From Hofstenia miamia (taxonomy: Eukaryota; Xenacoelomorpha; Acoela): a DNA stretch of 64,000 nt. Every line of letters starts with the position of its first letter. Position 1 is the stretch's first letter. Shown piece after piece: positions 25,101-31,290 of the stretch. The position numbers and the translations under genes were made by a program. The stretch lies in contig SCFE01000021.1 in assembly GCA_004352715.1 (NCBI GenBank), forward strand, positions 924,692 through 988,691. Reading direction: 5' to 3'. The notes beneath the pieces were generated by a model that saw only the letters and a list, made by a program, of their open reading frames with translations, was not told the origin of the DNA and did not search any database.

Positions 25101-26825
25101 AATCTTAAAATTTAGTGTTTAAATTATTTCATCATCTTTAATATTAATTTTTAATTCATTAGCTAGGTGCATTGAGAACTGTTATTGACGTTCACTATAG
25201 AATGCAATCACTGAAACTTTATTTAAATGCGACATACATTTATTGAATATGGTTTAAATTTTTTCAGTGCTTTTTCCCTTTGCGAGTTAATTCAATATAA
25301 GTTTGTGGTCCTATTAAAATATAACTGATAACATAATTTTATCATTGAACACCTTCTTTTAGATTTTTTTACTATTATCAACTAAATGAAAGAATGTTAA
25401 TGTCAATTCTGAAATTTTTATTTTGTATTTCATAAAACAAATGGAAATATTATAGATATGTTTAAATAAATGAATATATTTTACCCTAAGTAATCCAGGC
25501 ATTTTTACAATTTGTGATGAGATAGAGAAGTTTCTCCCCCTTTGCCGAGACGATTTCTGACTTTGCGCACGGAGCACTGGAACACTGGAACTTGTGAGAT
25601 GAATTTCCACAAAACAAAATAGTTGAGATTAGTTGTTGTTGCCATAGATTTTAGAACATATGTGATTTAGTATGTCCTTGGTTTTACAAAATAGATTTCC
25701 ATAAATGTTCATATTGAGCTAGTCGTTCAATAAATTTGAAATTTTTAGAATGTTTTATTTAGATGTATGGTGCACCTCCTCCACCGTGGATGTATTCTGC
25801 TGATAATCCATCTAATCCAAACATTGTCAACTCGCCTGAAAGTATAACTTATTTATTTTATTCAAGAGATTCATTTTCATTTAGTGAATATGTTGCCTCC
25901 TATGAACCCAGACATGATGCCACCAGAACATTTCATGCCGCCTGAAATGTTTCACAATGGAGCATATCCAGTTTGTTTTTAATATACATACATCAATATG
26001 TTATATTGAATACTTGCATACTTTTCAGGCAAATCAGTGAATTTCAATTAAAATTGAAAGTTATCGATTTAGTTACTGTGCAATTTATAAGCATCCTCAA
26101 AAATTTATTTTGATATGTACTAAGATGGTTGTTATGTAGTCAAACAGTACAGTGTGTTCCATCTCAAACGTAATTTTTAAATCGCTTATGAGACTTATTT
26201 ATATAGACTATAACTATAAATGTTGTTTTTTATCATTTTGTAGGTAATGAATAGACATTTTATTATTGAAATGCATTTATTAACTATTTTCATTTTGAAA
26301 CATACAAAAAATCTTTAAAATCTTAAAGAAGTGCTGAAAATGTCCCCCATCTTCCGGCAGACACAAAGTTGCACGCCTCAGCACATTGTGACTGGTCTTC
26401 TCTATAACTTCCTGGCTGAATCTTTCTGTAAATCTGGTCACACAGTTTACCAAAGATTCGATTGAGTTTGGTTTTTGTGTATAAACTTCAACTTTAGCTG
26501 AAATCAGGACTGTGTGCTGGCCAGGGGTACTACATTTTTCTACTGATTACTCGTCCTTGGATTTTGTATATGTAATGCATACTGGATTTTCTGTACATAA
26601 GTCTTAGAATTTAACATTATTACAAAGAAAATTTTTTAACATAGTGTAACAACTGGTTGTCTATATATTTTGTATTTAATTTCTTATATTTTCTATAAAA
26701 ATTCGGATTTTATTCTTTAGAAGGATCCTCGATTTCATCCACAGCCTTTTCCAAGTAGTTTTGGTCCTATTTCACAAGACTGTCCTCCAAATATTGGTGA
26801 TAATACTCCCGAGGGACAAGTTTAA
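1694..26825 (+). CDS. Tango1: TANGO1/MIA3/cTAGE5-like ER cargo receptor gene (18 exons, 5' end uncertain)
   Basis: Spliced model: 1694(or 1719)-3406, 3618-3731, 3966-4079, 4125-4181, 5878-6060, 8232-8368, 14044-14155, 20775-20924, 21458-21548, 22483-22600, 22644-22745, 23033-23129, 23173-23240, 23521-23642, 24859-24941, 25763-25841, 25885-25970, 26721-26825. Every junction is GT-AG and phases are continuous, giving about 1,176 residues. Order: acidic His/Asn-rich luminal part (1-571), one hydrophobic segment (about 584-609), long coiled coil (about 610-1030), proline-rich tail. The block '[12 protein letters not shown]' matches my memory of the conserved cTAGE5/TANGO1 coiled-coil end, and the PPP-rich tail fits Sec23 binding. 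The family works at ER exit sites exporting bulky cargo such as collagen. The first ATG is not followed by a signal peptide and no SH3 domain is seen, so the real N terminus is probably upstream. Family assignment is firm; function in this species is inferred. Confidence 0.85.
2489..2770 (+). repeat. Three tandem imperfect 93-96-bp coding repeats, His/Asp-rich
   Basis: Units start at 2489, 2585 and 2678 and keep reading frame (32 and 31 codons). Each has a Ser/Phe-Ser-(Glu/Gln)-Val start, an Asp/Asn-rich core with HDLHH, DHLHH or DHYRN, and an SQK end. They lie in the luminal domain of the TANGO1-like protein. Confidence 0.7.
3618..3731 (+). CDS. Tango1: TANGO1-like exon 2: membrane segment
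   Basis: Acceptor TTATAG at 3617, donor GTAAGT at 3732, phase 0/0, 38 codons. It encodes a hydrophobic stretch ([20 protein letters not shown]) that follows a short charged lead-in and ends in YCCF. This is the only clear transmembrane candidate in the protein and separates luminal from cytosolic parts. Confidence 0.85.
3966..4079 (+). CDS. Tango1: TANGO1-like exon 3: start of cytosolic coiled coil
   Basis: Acceptor CTTAG at 3965, donor GAG|GTTGTC (weak but GT), phase 0/0, 38 codons. Content includes [20 protein letters not shown], heptad-like and charged. Confidence 0.75.
4125..4181 (+). CDS. Tango1: TANGO1-like exon 4: coiled coil micro-exon
   Basis: 19 codons, [19 protein letters not shown], between TTTAG and GTATAT, phase 0/0. 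It is only 45 bp after exon 3, so the intervening intron is very short. Confidence 0.75.
4235..5134 (-). mobile_element. Tc1/mariner-type element with ITRs, decayed, in TANGO1 intron 4
   Basis: The left end reads TA|CAGGGTGGGTGTCC and the right end, reverse-complemented, TA|CAGGGTGTTCGAAAAG, giving matching ITRs and TA target sites at 4233-4234 and 5135-5136. About 900 bp is short for a full element: the N-terminal DNA-binding part is missing and the transposase remnant reads on the minus strand. Confidence 0.8.
4290..4993 (-). pseudogene. Tc1/mariner transposase remnant (catalytic domain)
   Basis: On the minus strand the ORF 4993-4499 contains [21 protein letters not shown] and [10 protein letters not shown], which match the 'F-x-D-E-A-x-F-x-L-x-G-Y-V-N-x-Q ... 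W-x-x-E-N-P' block of one Tc1/mariner transposase group. In another frame below 4499 it continues as [15 protein letters not shown] and then [15 protein letters not shown], the usual C-terminal end. The position expected for the first catalytic Asp is Gly (FTGEA). At least one frameshift and the missing N terminus make it inactive. Confidence 0.75.
5878..6060 (+). CDS. Tango1: TANGO1-like exon 5: coiled coil
   Basis: 61 codons, phase 0/0, acceptor TTTATAG and donor AAT|GTACGT. Begins [17 protein letters not shown] and ends [10 protein letters not shown], strongly charged and heptad-like with no Pro. The frame runs on past the donor to 6177, but the residues become hydrophobic and Phe-rich, marking intron. 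Confidence 0.85.
6869..7278. mobile_element. Inverted-repeat (fold-back) MITE with TA-repeat core
   Basis: The arm starting at 6871 (CGTAGAGCGGGGCTACTTTG, then a run including CTACAAAATCAATGTC) is the reverse complement of 7183-7278 (GACATTGATTTTGTAG ... GTAGCCCCGCT ... CCACTG). The middle is (TA)n and a 76-N gap. After the gap, at 7047-7080, a second copy of the left end appears with the flank ATGCGTACAGTAGAGCGGGG, which mirrors the right flank at 7265-7290. Either two copies are present or one is split by the gap. Confidence 0.7.
6971..7046. other. Assembly gap, 76 N
   Basis: Run of N inside a TA-rich repeat core. ORFs crossing it are not real. Confidence 1.
7279..8231. other. Intron 5 remainder, no gene seen
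   Basis: AT-rich sequence with only short chance ORFs (for example 7389-7574 and 8034-8216) that lack family resemblance. The end carries the acceptor TTTAG at 8231 for exon 6. Confidence 0.5.
8232..8368 (+). CDS. Tango1: TANGO1-like exon 6: coiled coil
   Basis: Acceptor ATTTAG, donor GA|GTATGT, phase 0 in and 2 out. Reads [18 protein letters not shown] then [18 protein letters not shown]. The leftover GA pairs with the first G of exon 7 to give Glu, supporting the junction. Confidence 0.8.
9297..9435. repeat. 69-bp exact repeat around single N (probable contig overlap)
   Basis: Bases 9297-9365 and 9367-9435 are the same sequence (ATTTAAGCTCAATCACTTCA onward) separated by one N at 9366. This pattern recurs at five other single N positions and looks like an unmerged join. 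Confidence 0.8.
11381..13143. repeat. About 0.75-kb near-identical duplication around single N at 12355
   Basis: 11381-12130 matches 12356-13143 with few substitutions, a few extra TA units, and one extra internal tandem unit of 36-38 bp (GTGTCAAAGTCACTACGTAG...) in the second copy only. The first copy runs on into about 220 bp not present in the second, so this could be overlap of two haplotypes or a true repeat. ORFs 11610-11801 and 12590-12868 are the same chance ORF in the two copies. Confidence 0.75.
11797..12335. repeat. Diverged direct repeat of about 140 bp
   Basis: 11797-11935 and 12187-12335 share a common backbone: (T)AGAATGA-TTTTTAAA-CAGATTTT-CGTTT-CTGGTACA, then CAGGTT-CTACTTA, and a TTTGAGCTTA end, at roughly 80% similarity by eye. 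It is older than the near-identical duplication that contains it. Confidence 0.5.
13548..13844 (-). CDS. Antisense exon-like coiled-coil fragment in TANGO1 intron 6
   Basis: On the minus strand a good acceptor (TTCCTCGCTCCCCCTAG, ending at 13845) is followed by 98 open codons: [20 protein letters not shown] ... [20 protein letters not shown] ... [14 protein letters not shown], to a stop at 13548. The residues are about half charged with heptad-like spacing, and codon use is GC-richer than the surroundings, so it looks like a true or formerly true exon. Further upstream on the same strand, 13969-13880 reads [20 protein letters not shown] in another phase, with a candidate donor GTAAAC, but phases do not match cleanly. 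I do not recognise the protein. It may be an exon of a nested antisense gene or a captured fragment. Confidence 0.45.
   Translation of the reverse strand, partial: KAVKNANKRYKEEVEQNRLTNEIANEEATNLRAEVLVFKRKSNKELEKELKRVQDEVDEAESALAEAKRRRSVLELAKTGAAVQLKQTSENIVSSVFK
14044..14155 (+). CDS. Tango1: TANGO1-like exon 7: coiled coil
   Basis: Acceptor TTTTAG, donor GAG|GTGAGC. First base completes Glu from exon 6; 37 full codons follow, including [20 protein letters not shown] and [11 protein letters not shown]. Phase 2 in, 0 out. Confidence 0.85.
14580..15159. mobile_element. Short Tc1-like non-autonomous element with ITRs
   Basis: Left end TA|CAGTCCTGTGAAAAGTTGGG and right end (reverse complement) TA|TAGTCCTGCGAAAAACTAG face each other 580 bp apart and are flanked by TA. 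No transposase similarity could be read inside. It lies in TANGO1 intron 7. Confidence 0.65.
15655..16316 (-). pseudogene. mariner (Mos/Himar-type) transposase, broken
   Basis: Minus strand, three frame-shifted blocks. 16316-16110: [20 protein letters not shown] and [13 protein letters not shown], the mariner N-terminal HTH. 16143-15916: [18 protein letters not shown], the second HTH. 15861-15655: [31 protein letters not shown] and EFLQPGETV, the region around the second catalytic Asp (here W-R-D). Sequence stops matching at about 15655, before the third Asp expected in the DD34D triad. It is truncated at the 3' side and dead. Confidence 0.85.
16448..16823 (-). mobile_element. LINE 3' end with ATT tail
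   Basis: The minus-strand ORF 16823-16473 resembles the C-terminal end of CR1/Jockey-like LINE ORF2 ([20 protein letters not shown] then NYILTL...). It is followed by AATAAA (16473-16468 reversed) and a short ATT repeat at 16460-16448. Strongly 5' truncated. Confidence 0.5.
17132..17626 (+). CDS. Cyclophilin A-type peptidyl-prolyl isomerase, intronless, nested
   Basis: 164 codons from ATG 17132 to TAG, the normal length of single-domain cytosolic cyclophilins. Starts [20 protein letters not shown]. Catalytic and cyclosporin-site residues are all present: the HRVIPNF block (Arg55, Phe60), CQGGDF (Gln63), the [15 protein letters not shown] block (Ala101, Asn102, Gln111, Phe113) and [10 protein letters not shown] (Trp121, Leu122, His126). 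It catalyses cis-trans isomerisation of prolyl bonds in the cytosol. The frame is open upstream but a 3' splice site (TATTTTTCAG) lies 11 bp before the ATG, so a 5'UTR intron is possible. It sits on the same strand inside TANGO1 intron 7. Intact, so probably an expressed gene; retrogene origin is possible but no poly(A) scar or target duplication was seen. Confidence 0.95.
   Translation: MSLPFVYFDISAEGKDLGRIIMELRSDVVPKTAENFRALCTGEKGFGYKGSTFHRVIPNFMCQGGDFTKHDGTGGRSIYGQMFDDENFQLKHTGEGILSMANAGPNTNGSQFFLCTVETKWLDGKHVVFGKVVEGIEVVKAIEKNGSANGTTKKVIKISDCGQL
17857..17862 (+). terminator. AATAAA poly(A) signal for cyclophilin gene
   Basis: First AATAAA on the + strand downstream of the cyclophilin stop, 231 bp after it. 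Gives a plausible 3'UTR end. Confidence 0.55.
17863..20774. other. Intron 7 remainder, nothing recognisable
   Basis: AT-rich. A GC-richer island at 19780-20150 has open frames on both strands (for example 19909-20142) but no family I know; it may be an unclassified repeat. The acceptor ATTTTTAG at 20774 starts exon 8. Confidence 0.5.
20775..20924 (+). CDS. Tango1: TANGO1-like exon 8
   Basis: 50 codons, phase 0/0, donor AAG|GTTTGT. Reads [20 protein letters not shown], then a short acidic stretch [18 protein letters not shown], then [11 protein letters not shown] break between two coiled-coil blocks. Confidence 0.85.
21458..21548 (+). CDS. Tango1: TANGO1-like exon 9: coiled coil
   Basis: Acceptor CTTTTAG, donor A|GTACGT, phase 0 in and 1 out, 30 codons: [20 protein letters not shown] then [10 protein letters not shown]. 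Confidence 0.85.
21868..22438 (+). mobile_element. LINE 3' end with TAG/TTG microsatellite tail, abutting exon 10
   Basis: ORF 21868-22185 ([20 protein letters not shown] ... [20 protein letters not shown] ... [20 protein letters not shown]) matches the post-RT C-terminal region of CR1/L2/Jockey-like LINE ORF2. After an AT-rich stretch come AATAAA (22391) and (TAG)n(TTG)n at 22401-22436, the tail type of these LINEs. The insertion ends about 45 bp before the TANGO1 exon 10 start. Confidence 0.75.
22483..22600 (+). CDS. Tango1: TANGO1-like exon 10: coiled coil
   Basis: Acceptor CCTGTTTTAG, donor AA|GTAAGT, phase 1 in and 2 out. Reads [20 protein letters not shown] then [19 protein letters not shown] across the junction. 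The LINE tail lies directly in the upstream intron. Confidence 0.9.
22644..22745 (+). CDS. Tango1: TANGO1-like exon 11
   Basis: Acceptor ATTTTAG, donor [28 protein letters not shown] then [13 protein letters not shown]. The intron before it is only 43 bp. Confidence 0.9.
23033..23129 (+). CDS. Tango1: TANGO1-like exon 12: family signature block
   Basis: Acceptor GAATTTAG, donor [29 protein letters not shown] then [12 protein letters not shown]. The latter corresponds to the 'x-VxxxEKKAHDNW' type block that I recall as diagnostic of cTAGE5/TANGO1 coiled coils. This exon is the main reason for the family call. Confidence 0.9.
23173..23240 (+). CDS. Tango1: TANGO1-like exon 13
   Basis: Acceptor TATTTAG, donor AG|GTATCC, 22 full codons: [20 protein letters not shown] then RK. 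Intron before it is 43 bp. Confidence 0.9.
23521..23642 (+). CDS. Tango1: TANGO1-like exon 14: basic linker
   Basis: Acceptor AAATTTTAG, donor [27 protein letters not shown] then a basic run [17 protein letters not shown] linking the coiled coil to the proline-rich domain. The frame stays open past the donor to 23899 but becomes hydrophobic; I treat that as intron. Confidence 0.8.
24859..24941 (+). CDS. Tango1: TANGO1-like exon 15: start of proline-rich domain
   Basis: Acceptor ACATTTAG, donor [29 protein letters not shown] then NFLFTAPQ. Seven prolines in a row fit the Sec23-binding PPP motifs known for this family. Confidence 0.85.
25763..25841 (+). CDS. Tango1: TANGO1-like exon 16: proline-rich
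   Basis: Acceptor TATTTAG, donor [27 protein letters not shown] then IVNSPE. Phase 0 in, 1 out. Confidence 0.8.
25885..25970 (+). CDS. Tango1: TANGO1-like exon 17: proline/methionine-rich
   Basis: Acceptor TCATTTAG, donor [29 protein letters not shown] then MFHNGAYP. The intron before it is 43 bp. Confidence 0.8.
26029..26040 (+). other. Candidate alternative terminal exon (A-N-Q-stop)
   Basis: A strong acceptor (CATACTTTTCAG) at 26028, in phase with exon 17, is followed by GCAAATCAGTGA. If used it would end the protein 3 residues after exon 17 and drop the exon 18 tail. No poly(A) signal was assigned to it. Confidence 0.3.
26148..26545 (-). pseudogene. Tc1/mariner transposase C-terminus with ITR-like end
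   Basis: On the minus strand the remnant reads [40 protein letters not shown] and PEDGGHFQH, the usual C-terminal end of Tc1/mariner-group transposases, with a 'WPAHSPDF' proline block just before it. The element end at about 26150 (CAGTGTGTTCCATCTCAAAC) is ITR-like. It lies in the last TANGO1 intron. Confidence 0.7.
26721..26825 (+). CDS. Tango1: TANGO1-like terminal exon 18
   Basis: Acceptor ATTCTTTAG, 34 codons and [23 protein letters not shown] then [14 protein letters not shown]. Proline-rich and in phase with exon 17. Confidence 0.8.
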   Translation, partial: KDPRFHPQPFPSSFGPISQDCPPNIGDNTPEGQV

Positions 26826-27042
26826 ATGTCGAGTTAATTCGAATCCTCCTGCTTCTATCTTAAGATTCGGGTTATGGTTTTTCAGGTTCCTTGTAAACGG
26901 TTCGAAGACAACTTCAATTGTAATTAATTTAAAATATAATTCATCAAATTGCTTTTAGCGTTAATTTTATTTTACATTTTCAGTTAATTTCAAGTGATTT
27001 CCTTTGTATATTGTAAATGTTTTATTACAAATTACAATTTCT

Positions 27043-27048
27043 ATTAAA
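27043..27048 (+). terminator. ATTAAA poly(A) signal, TANGO1-like gene
   Basis: Variant hexamer 217 bp after the stop codon, followed by a GT-rich stretch (TTTTATTGTTTGTTAC). No closer AATAAA was noticed. Confidence 0.45.
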
Positions 27049-27125
27049 TGTTTTATTGTTTGTTACTTAATCAGATATTTACGATTTCCGGAAAAAAGGT
27101 AATTGAAAAAATGGTTTACAGCCTA

Positions 27126-27596
27126 ACTTCAGTATTACGTAAATTCAATAGTGCGTAAAAACTAAAGTCCCAATTCCAAAATCCAATTACGTTTACATAT
27201 TATACTCCTGTATTGAGTAAAAAAACCTATGCGGGTTATAGGTTTCGTTATGAAAATATTATATTAGGCCCAGTTGTGAACTCCAGTCTTGCGTACAATG
27301 GGAACAATCTATTTTTCATAATCTTGTGAGTGTTCGAAAACACTTATAAATTGAAGAAATTTTTCTCAAAATTGGGCAAAAGTAAGTCAAACAATTAGTA
27401 AATGTCGGAAAACAGTACTATTTTGGTGTGCAGTTGTAAATTGCGATTACAACTGTACATTCTGGGGGCTTACTGCATTTACACTTTCGTTATAGAGCAG
27501 TAGATATTTTATTAAACTCATTATTGGGTAAAATACATTACTGCGCAAAAAGTCTTACAAAATGGGTTTACGCAGTATTGGAATGTAACTGCATTA
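27126..27596. mobile_element. Possible MITE with imperfect inverted ends
   Basis: 27126-27160 (CAGTATTACGTAAATTC-AATAGTGCGTAAA) resembles the reverse complement of 27570-27596 (CAGTTACATTCCAATACTGCGTAAA). The match is partial and no target duplication was fixed. Confidence 0.3.
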
Positions 27597-27599
27597 CAT

Positions 27600-28309
27600 T
27601 TTCAAACTGAACCGGATTAAAGTCTGGACATCACAATGAAAAATATTTATCATCTAGTTGACAGATTTTGTATGGAAACACAAATTTTAATTAAATTAAA
27701 ATAAATACGCTTTATTTCCCGTACTCATATACATAAGTAAAAAGGAAAATTTGTTAAAAAGCACCAAAATCACAGCATTTCAATCAAACGGACATCTTTC
27801 TTGTAGATATATCGTAAAGCGTATGGTAAAAAAGTAAGGATTTGTCGGTATCCGGTAAAATTTAACTTGTTTACCGGATAGCATAATTCTGATATAAAAC
27901 TTGATTTAAAATTGGATTTTTCAAGGAAAAAGCTATATTTTTACATGATATGGAAGTTATCATGCAAAAAAACAAATTTTTCTTACATCTTAGGACGTAG
28001 TCTATTTAATATTCATTTATTTCCATTCGCAAGTTTTCGATGTTAATTGAGAAGTGAGGTTGAATTTCATTAATAATTAGGACAACAAAAGGCATGTCAC
28101 ATTTTTGTTTGGTCTATTTTGCAGTCTGTTTAAAATTGTTTTCAGACCTAGGGTGCAGTTAAATAAGAAGTTATAAATTCATAAAAAGTTATATTTTTGT
28201 TTTTTGAAAAATATAGTAATATTTGTTGCAGAAATGTCATAAAGGAAATATTTTGGCATAAATTCATTTGAACTAAAATATATATATTCATTCAAAATGT
28301 ACTTCCTGG
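27600..28309. other. No recognisable feature
   Basis: AT-rich intergenic sequence between the TANGO1-like gene and the LINE remnant. Confidence 0.5.
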
Positions 28310-28970
28310 CCTAGCCCCAGAGAAGTTTAATTGCTAGCTAAATGTTGACCCGACCCACTTGTATATGCGTTTCTAGCATTGGCCATGTATGCTGGCAATT
28401 CAATTTGTAGTCTAAGTGTATACCAATGTATTTCACGGGTTTTACTCCTAAAACATCGTTGCCATCTAAAACTAATAGAAGACGACTGTAAACTGGCTTC
28501 TTTATTCCATGTTGACAAAAGGTAATCTCTTTCGATTTGACCGCATTCCGGTACAAGTTCCTTAATTTTGATATATCAGCAATATTTTGTGGCGCTGCTA
28601 TGTACATTTCCAAGTCTCGTCGAGGGTTTGACTTTGAGATACTATATATAAATCTGCAAACATCTGAGGATCTGCTAACATCAAATTGGCTGTCATAAAG
28701 TCCTAATACTATATTATTGAAACATTTGGTATAATCATGGGAACTCCATGTGGTATTCCTACGAGCAATCATTATCGTCAGTATGCGCATGATCCTTAGT
28801 ATCTATACATTGTCGCCAACCAGTCATGTATGCCCAAAGCCATTTAGCCAGCCAAGGTGAAACATTTTGTATTTGATTAAGTAATCTCTTTTGTAAAACC
28901 GTGTTAAAAGTTGACGACTAATCCAAGAATATCACGTTGCAGTAATCAAGACTACGTTGATATATCGATG
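28310..28970 (-). pseudogene. LINE reverse-transcriptase remnant
   Basis: Minus strand, with stops and frameshifts. 28960-28800 reads VIFLD, a stop, then SSTFNTVLQKRLLNQIQNVS and LAKWLWAYMTGWRQCI, matching the 'FLD(F/L)S(K/S)AFD' RT block and the following helix. 28790-28338 ends DVLGVKPVKYIGIHLDYKLN, matching the 'VKYLGVxLD' end of the thumb. Sequence to about 29340 may be more of the same element but is too decayed to read. Type is CR1/Jockey-like. Confidence 0.75.
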
Positions 28971-29599
28971 AATACAGTATGGCTAACTCTAAATATTTTG
29001 AGAATATCCATGACGGAAATTTGCCAAGTCTTTTAGATGTACTTCTGCTTATCTTCTTAAACGTTTACAGTTTGGCTGACAGAGACGTTCGGAGATTCAA
29101 TGAATTCTTTAAAAGAAATATCTACATCCTTGTCGATATCCCTATTGTACCTAGTAAAAAATTATTCAGCTCGCAAGCAGACTCTAACGAAAAATAGCTT
29201 TTGGCTTCTTTATAAATTTCCGTACTTCGTCATACATTTCTACTTTAGACAGGGAAAGCATTTTATCTTGTCGCCAGTGTAAAACAGGGTCATTTATCTC
29301 TCTGAATTTTGTTTCGAAGGCCATTTCCTTACTTTTAATTGCCATCATTTCGATTTTAGTAGATTATTCCAGCATCTGGACAATTTGTTTTTTTCGCAAA
29401 GCAAACTCAAAAATTTCGTCAAGATCACATGTTTCTTCGTTGAAATATCCCAATGTGTTGTTTCAAGCGTATATTGTAATTTATCTTGATTAACACTAGA
29501 TCAATAATTCTTTGCAATTATGAACGCTTTCGGATTATTCACCAGAATCTGCCGTATATAGTTTCTACGTATTGACTTGTTTTTCAAACAATGATGATA

Positions 29600-30367
29600 A
29601 TTACAGACGAAAAATGGGATGATAAAAAATATGGTCTGCATTTCACTGCTACAAGTTCAAGGTCAGGGAACGATATCTCATCAATAGCGGCAGGTTCTGG
29701 TTTGCACCATTCCTTTGATGCATATGTTATCAATCCTCCACCTCCACGTTCTTCAAAGTTGTTGTCGGGATTCCTATCAAATGGAAAGATTAAAACACTC
29801 TATATTAAATAGCTCAAAACTTAGCTTTGATTCTTGGATGTTAATAACATTATACGTCATTGCTGAAACTACAGCACACAGTTCGTAAATAATGATGAAG
29901 ATGCAGAATTAATACTAACAAAACTAAATACAATAGATGACGACATAAAATATACAATGGAAAAGAACTTAACAATAATTTACATTNATTACAGACGAAA
30001 AATGGGATGATAAAAAATATGGTCTGCATTTCACTGCTACAAGTTCAAGGTCAGGGAACGATATCTCATCAATAGCGGCAGGTTCTGGTTTGCACCATTC
30101 CTTTGATGCATATGTTATCAATCCTCCACCTCCACGTTCTTCAAAGTTGTTGTCGGGATTCCTATCAAATGGAAAGATTAAAACACTCTATATTAAATAG
30201 CTCAAAACTTAGCTTTGATTCTTGGATGTTAATAACATTATACGTCATTGCTGAAACTACAGCACACAGTTCGTAAATAATGATGAAGATGCAGAATTAA
30301 TACTAACAAAACAATAGATGACGACATAAAATATACAATGGAAAAGAACTTAACAATAATTTACATT
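29600..30367. repeat. 387-bp duplication around single N (probable contig overlap)
   Basis: 29600-29986 and 29988-30367 are the same apart from a 7-bp deletion in the second copy (lost within ACAAAACTAAATACAATAG). An ORF in it (29591-29812, ITDEKWDDKKYGLHF...) has coding-like composition but matches no family I know. Confidence 0.8.
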
Positions 30368-30850
30368 TTCTAAACGTGAACAGCAAATTGCTGTTACATT
30401 GAATTTATAGAAAGCCAACCGATACAGGTTTAGTTTTAAATTTCAATTCAAATTCACTTGTAACATACAAAATAGCACTAATTAAAGGAGCAATGCATCG
30501 AATTTTTGATGTCTCAAGTTCTTATGAAATCATAAACCAAGAAATAATCAAACTAAAGTCGAATCTGAAGAAAAACGAATATCCAAATAATTTTATTACA
30601 AATTTATTAAACAATTGATGAAATATTAAACAACTAGATAGGAAAATGTTCGAATAATTTTGAACACATTCTTAAAATTGAATATAGAGGTAAGCACACA
30701 ACAGATATTATTAATCAAATACAAATAATAAATTATATAAAAGAAAATGTAAGATTTGTTTATACAACGTGAAAGCGTTGTATTTGTAAACCTAGAATTG
30801 AAATCAATGAAAAAATATCCGATAAGTCCATTGTTATCTATAAAATCAAC
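29882..30850 (+). pseudogene. Penelope-like element family A: RT part, left of fold-back insertion
   Basis: + strand, decayed. EDAELILTKLNTIDDDIKYT (also present in the copy at 46202-46438), then YRKPTDTGLVLNFNSNSLVT and IALIKGAMHRIF, the conserved 'Y-x-K-P-T-D-T-x-x' region after the YxDD box in Penelope RTs. It continues past several stops to AAAATCAAC at 30850, where the fold-back element begins. The rest of its GIY-YIG domain is at 34728. Confidence 0.8.
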
Positions 30851-30856
30851 TGTAAC

Positions 30857-31290
30857 AGTAGTGTATTTATGGCAGGCAGAAGGAGACGCAACAAAAACGC
30901 CTCTGATTGGTCGAGAGCTGATGACGTCACACGTCACGTGACAGACCGCGAATATCGACGGGGGTGGTTGAGGCGCTGAGTCATCTAATTGATACTCATC
31001 GCTAAGTGCTTTTAAGATCTCACTAATTGATTTTTTGACAGCTTACTAATGCATTTTTAATTAGCACATTCGGATCTGGTTAAATGATACACGCCCAAAT
31101 TTTACTTTGTTTTGATATAATTACATTTTTTTGGTATGAGTAATTTCACTTTGATAATATCACGGGCCATTTTTTTTTGGTGAGAGTAATTTTTAATATC
31201 ACAATTGTTTGCATTACATTTTTGTTAATATACATAACACACATTACACTCACCTGTATACATTACATCACATTTTGTGATTTTTCTATT
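30857..31290 (+). repeat. Left long terminal inverted repeat of the fold-back element
   Basis: Matches the reverse complement of 34359-34721. The best conserved part is AAAACGCCTCTGATTGGTCG and the following 18 bases, identical in both arms. The inner part (ACACATTACACTCACCTGTA) also matches. Confidence 0.85.
30906..30940. promoter_or_regulatory. CCAAT box, CRE and E-box cluster in left inverted repeat
   Basis: ATTGG (30906-30910, reverse CCAAT), perfect CRE TGACGTCA (30922-30929) and CACGTGAC (30935-30942) lie together. The right arm holds CCAATCAGA (34673) and TGACGTCA (34654-34661) in mirror position; the E-box there is degraded. Sequence motifs only; promoter function is an inference. 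Confidence 0.5.

Noticed and set aside
29591-29812. 73-codon ORF (ITDEKWDDKKYGLHF...) as a gene
   Set aside because: Composition is coding-like, but no family is recognised, it lies in a contig overlap, and it has no splice or start support.
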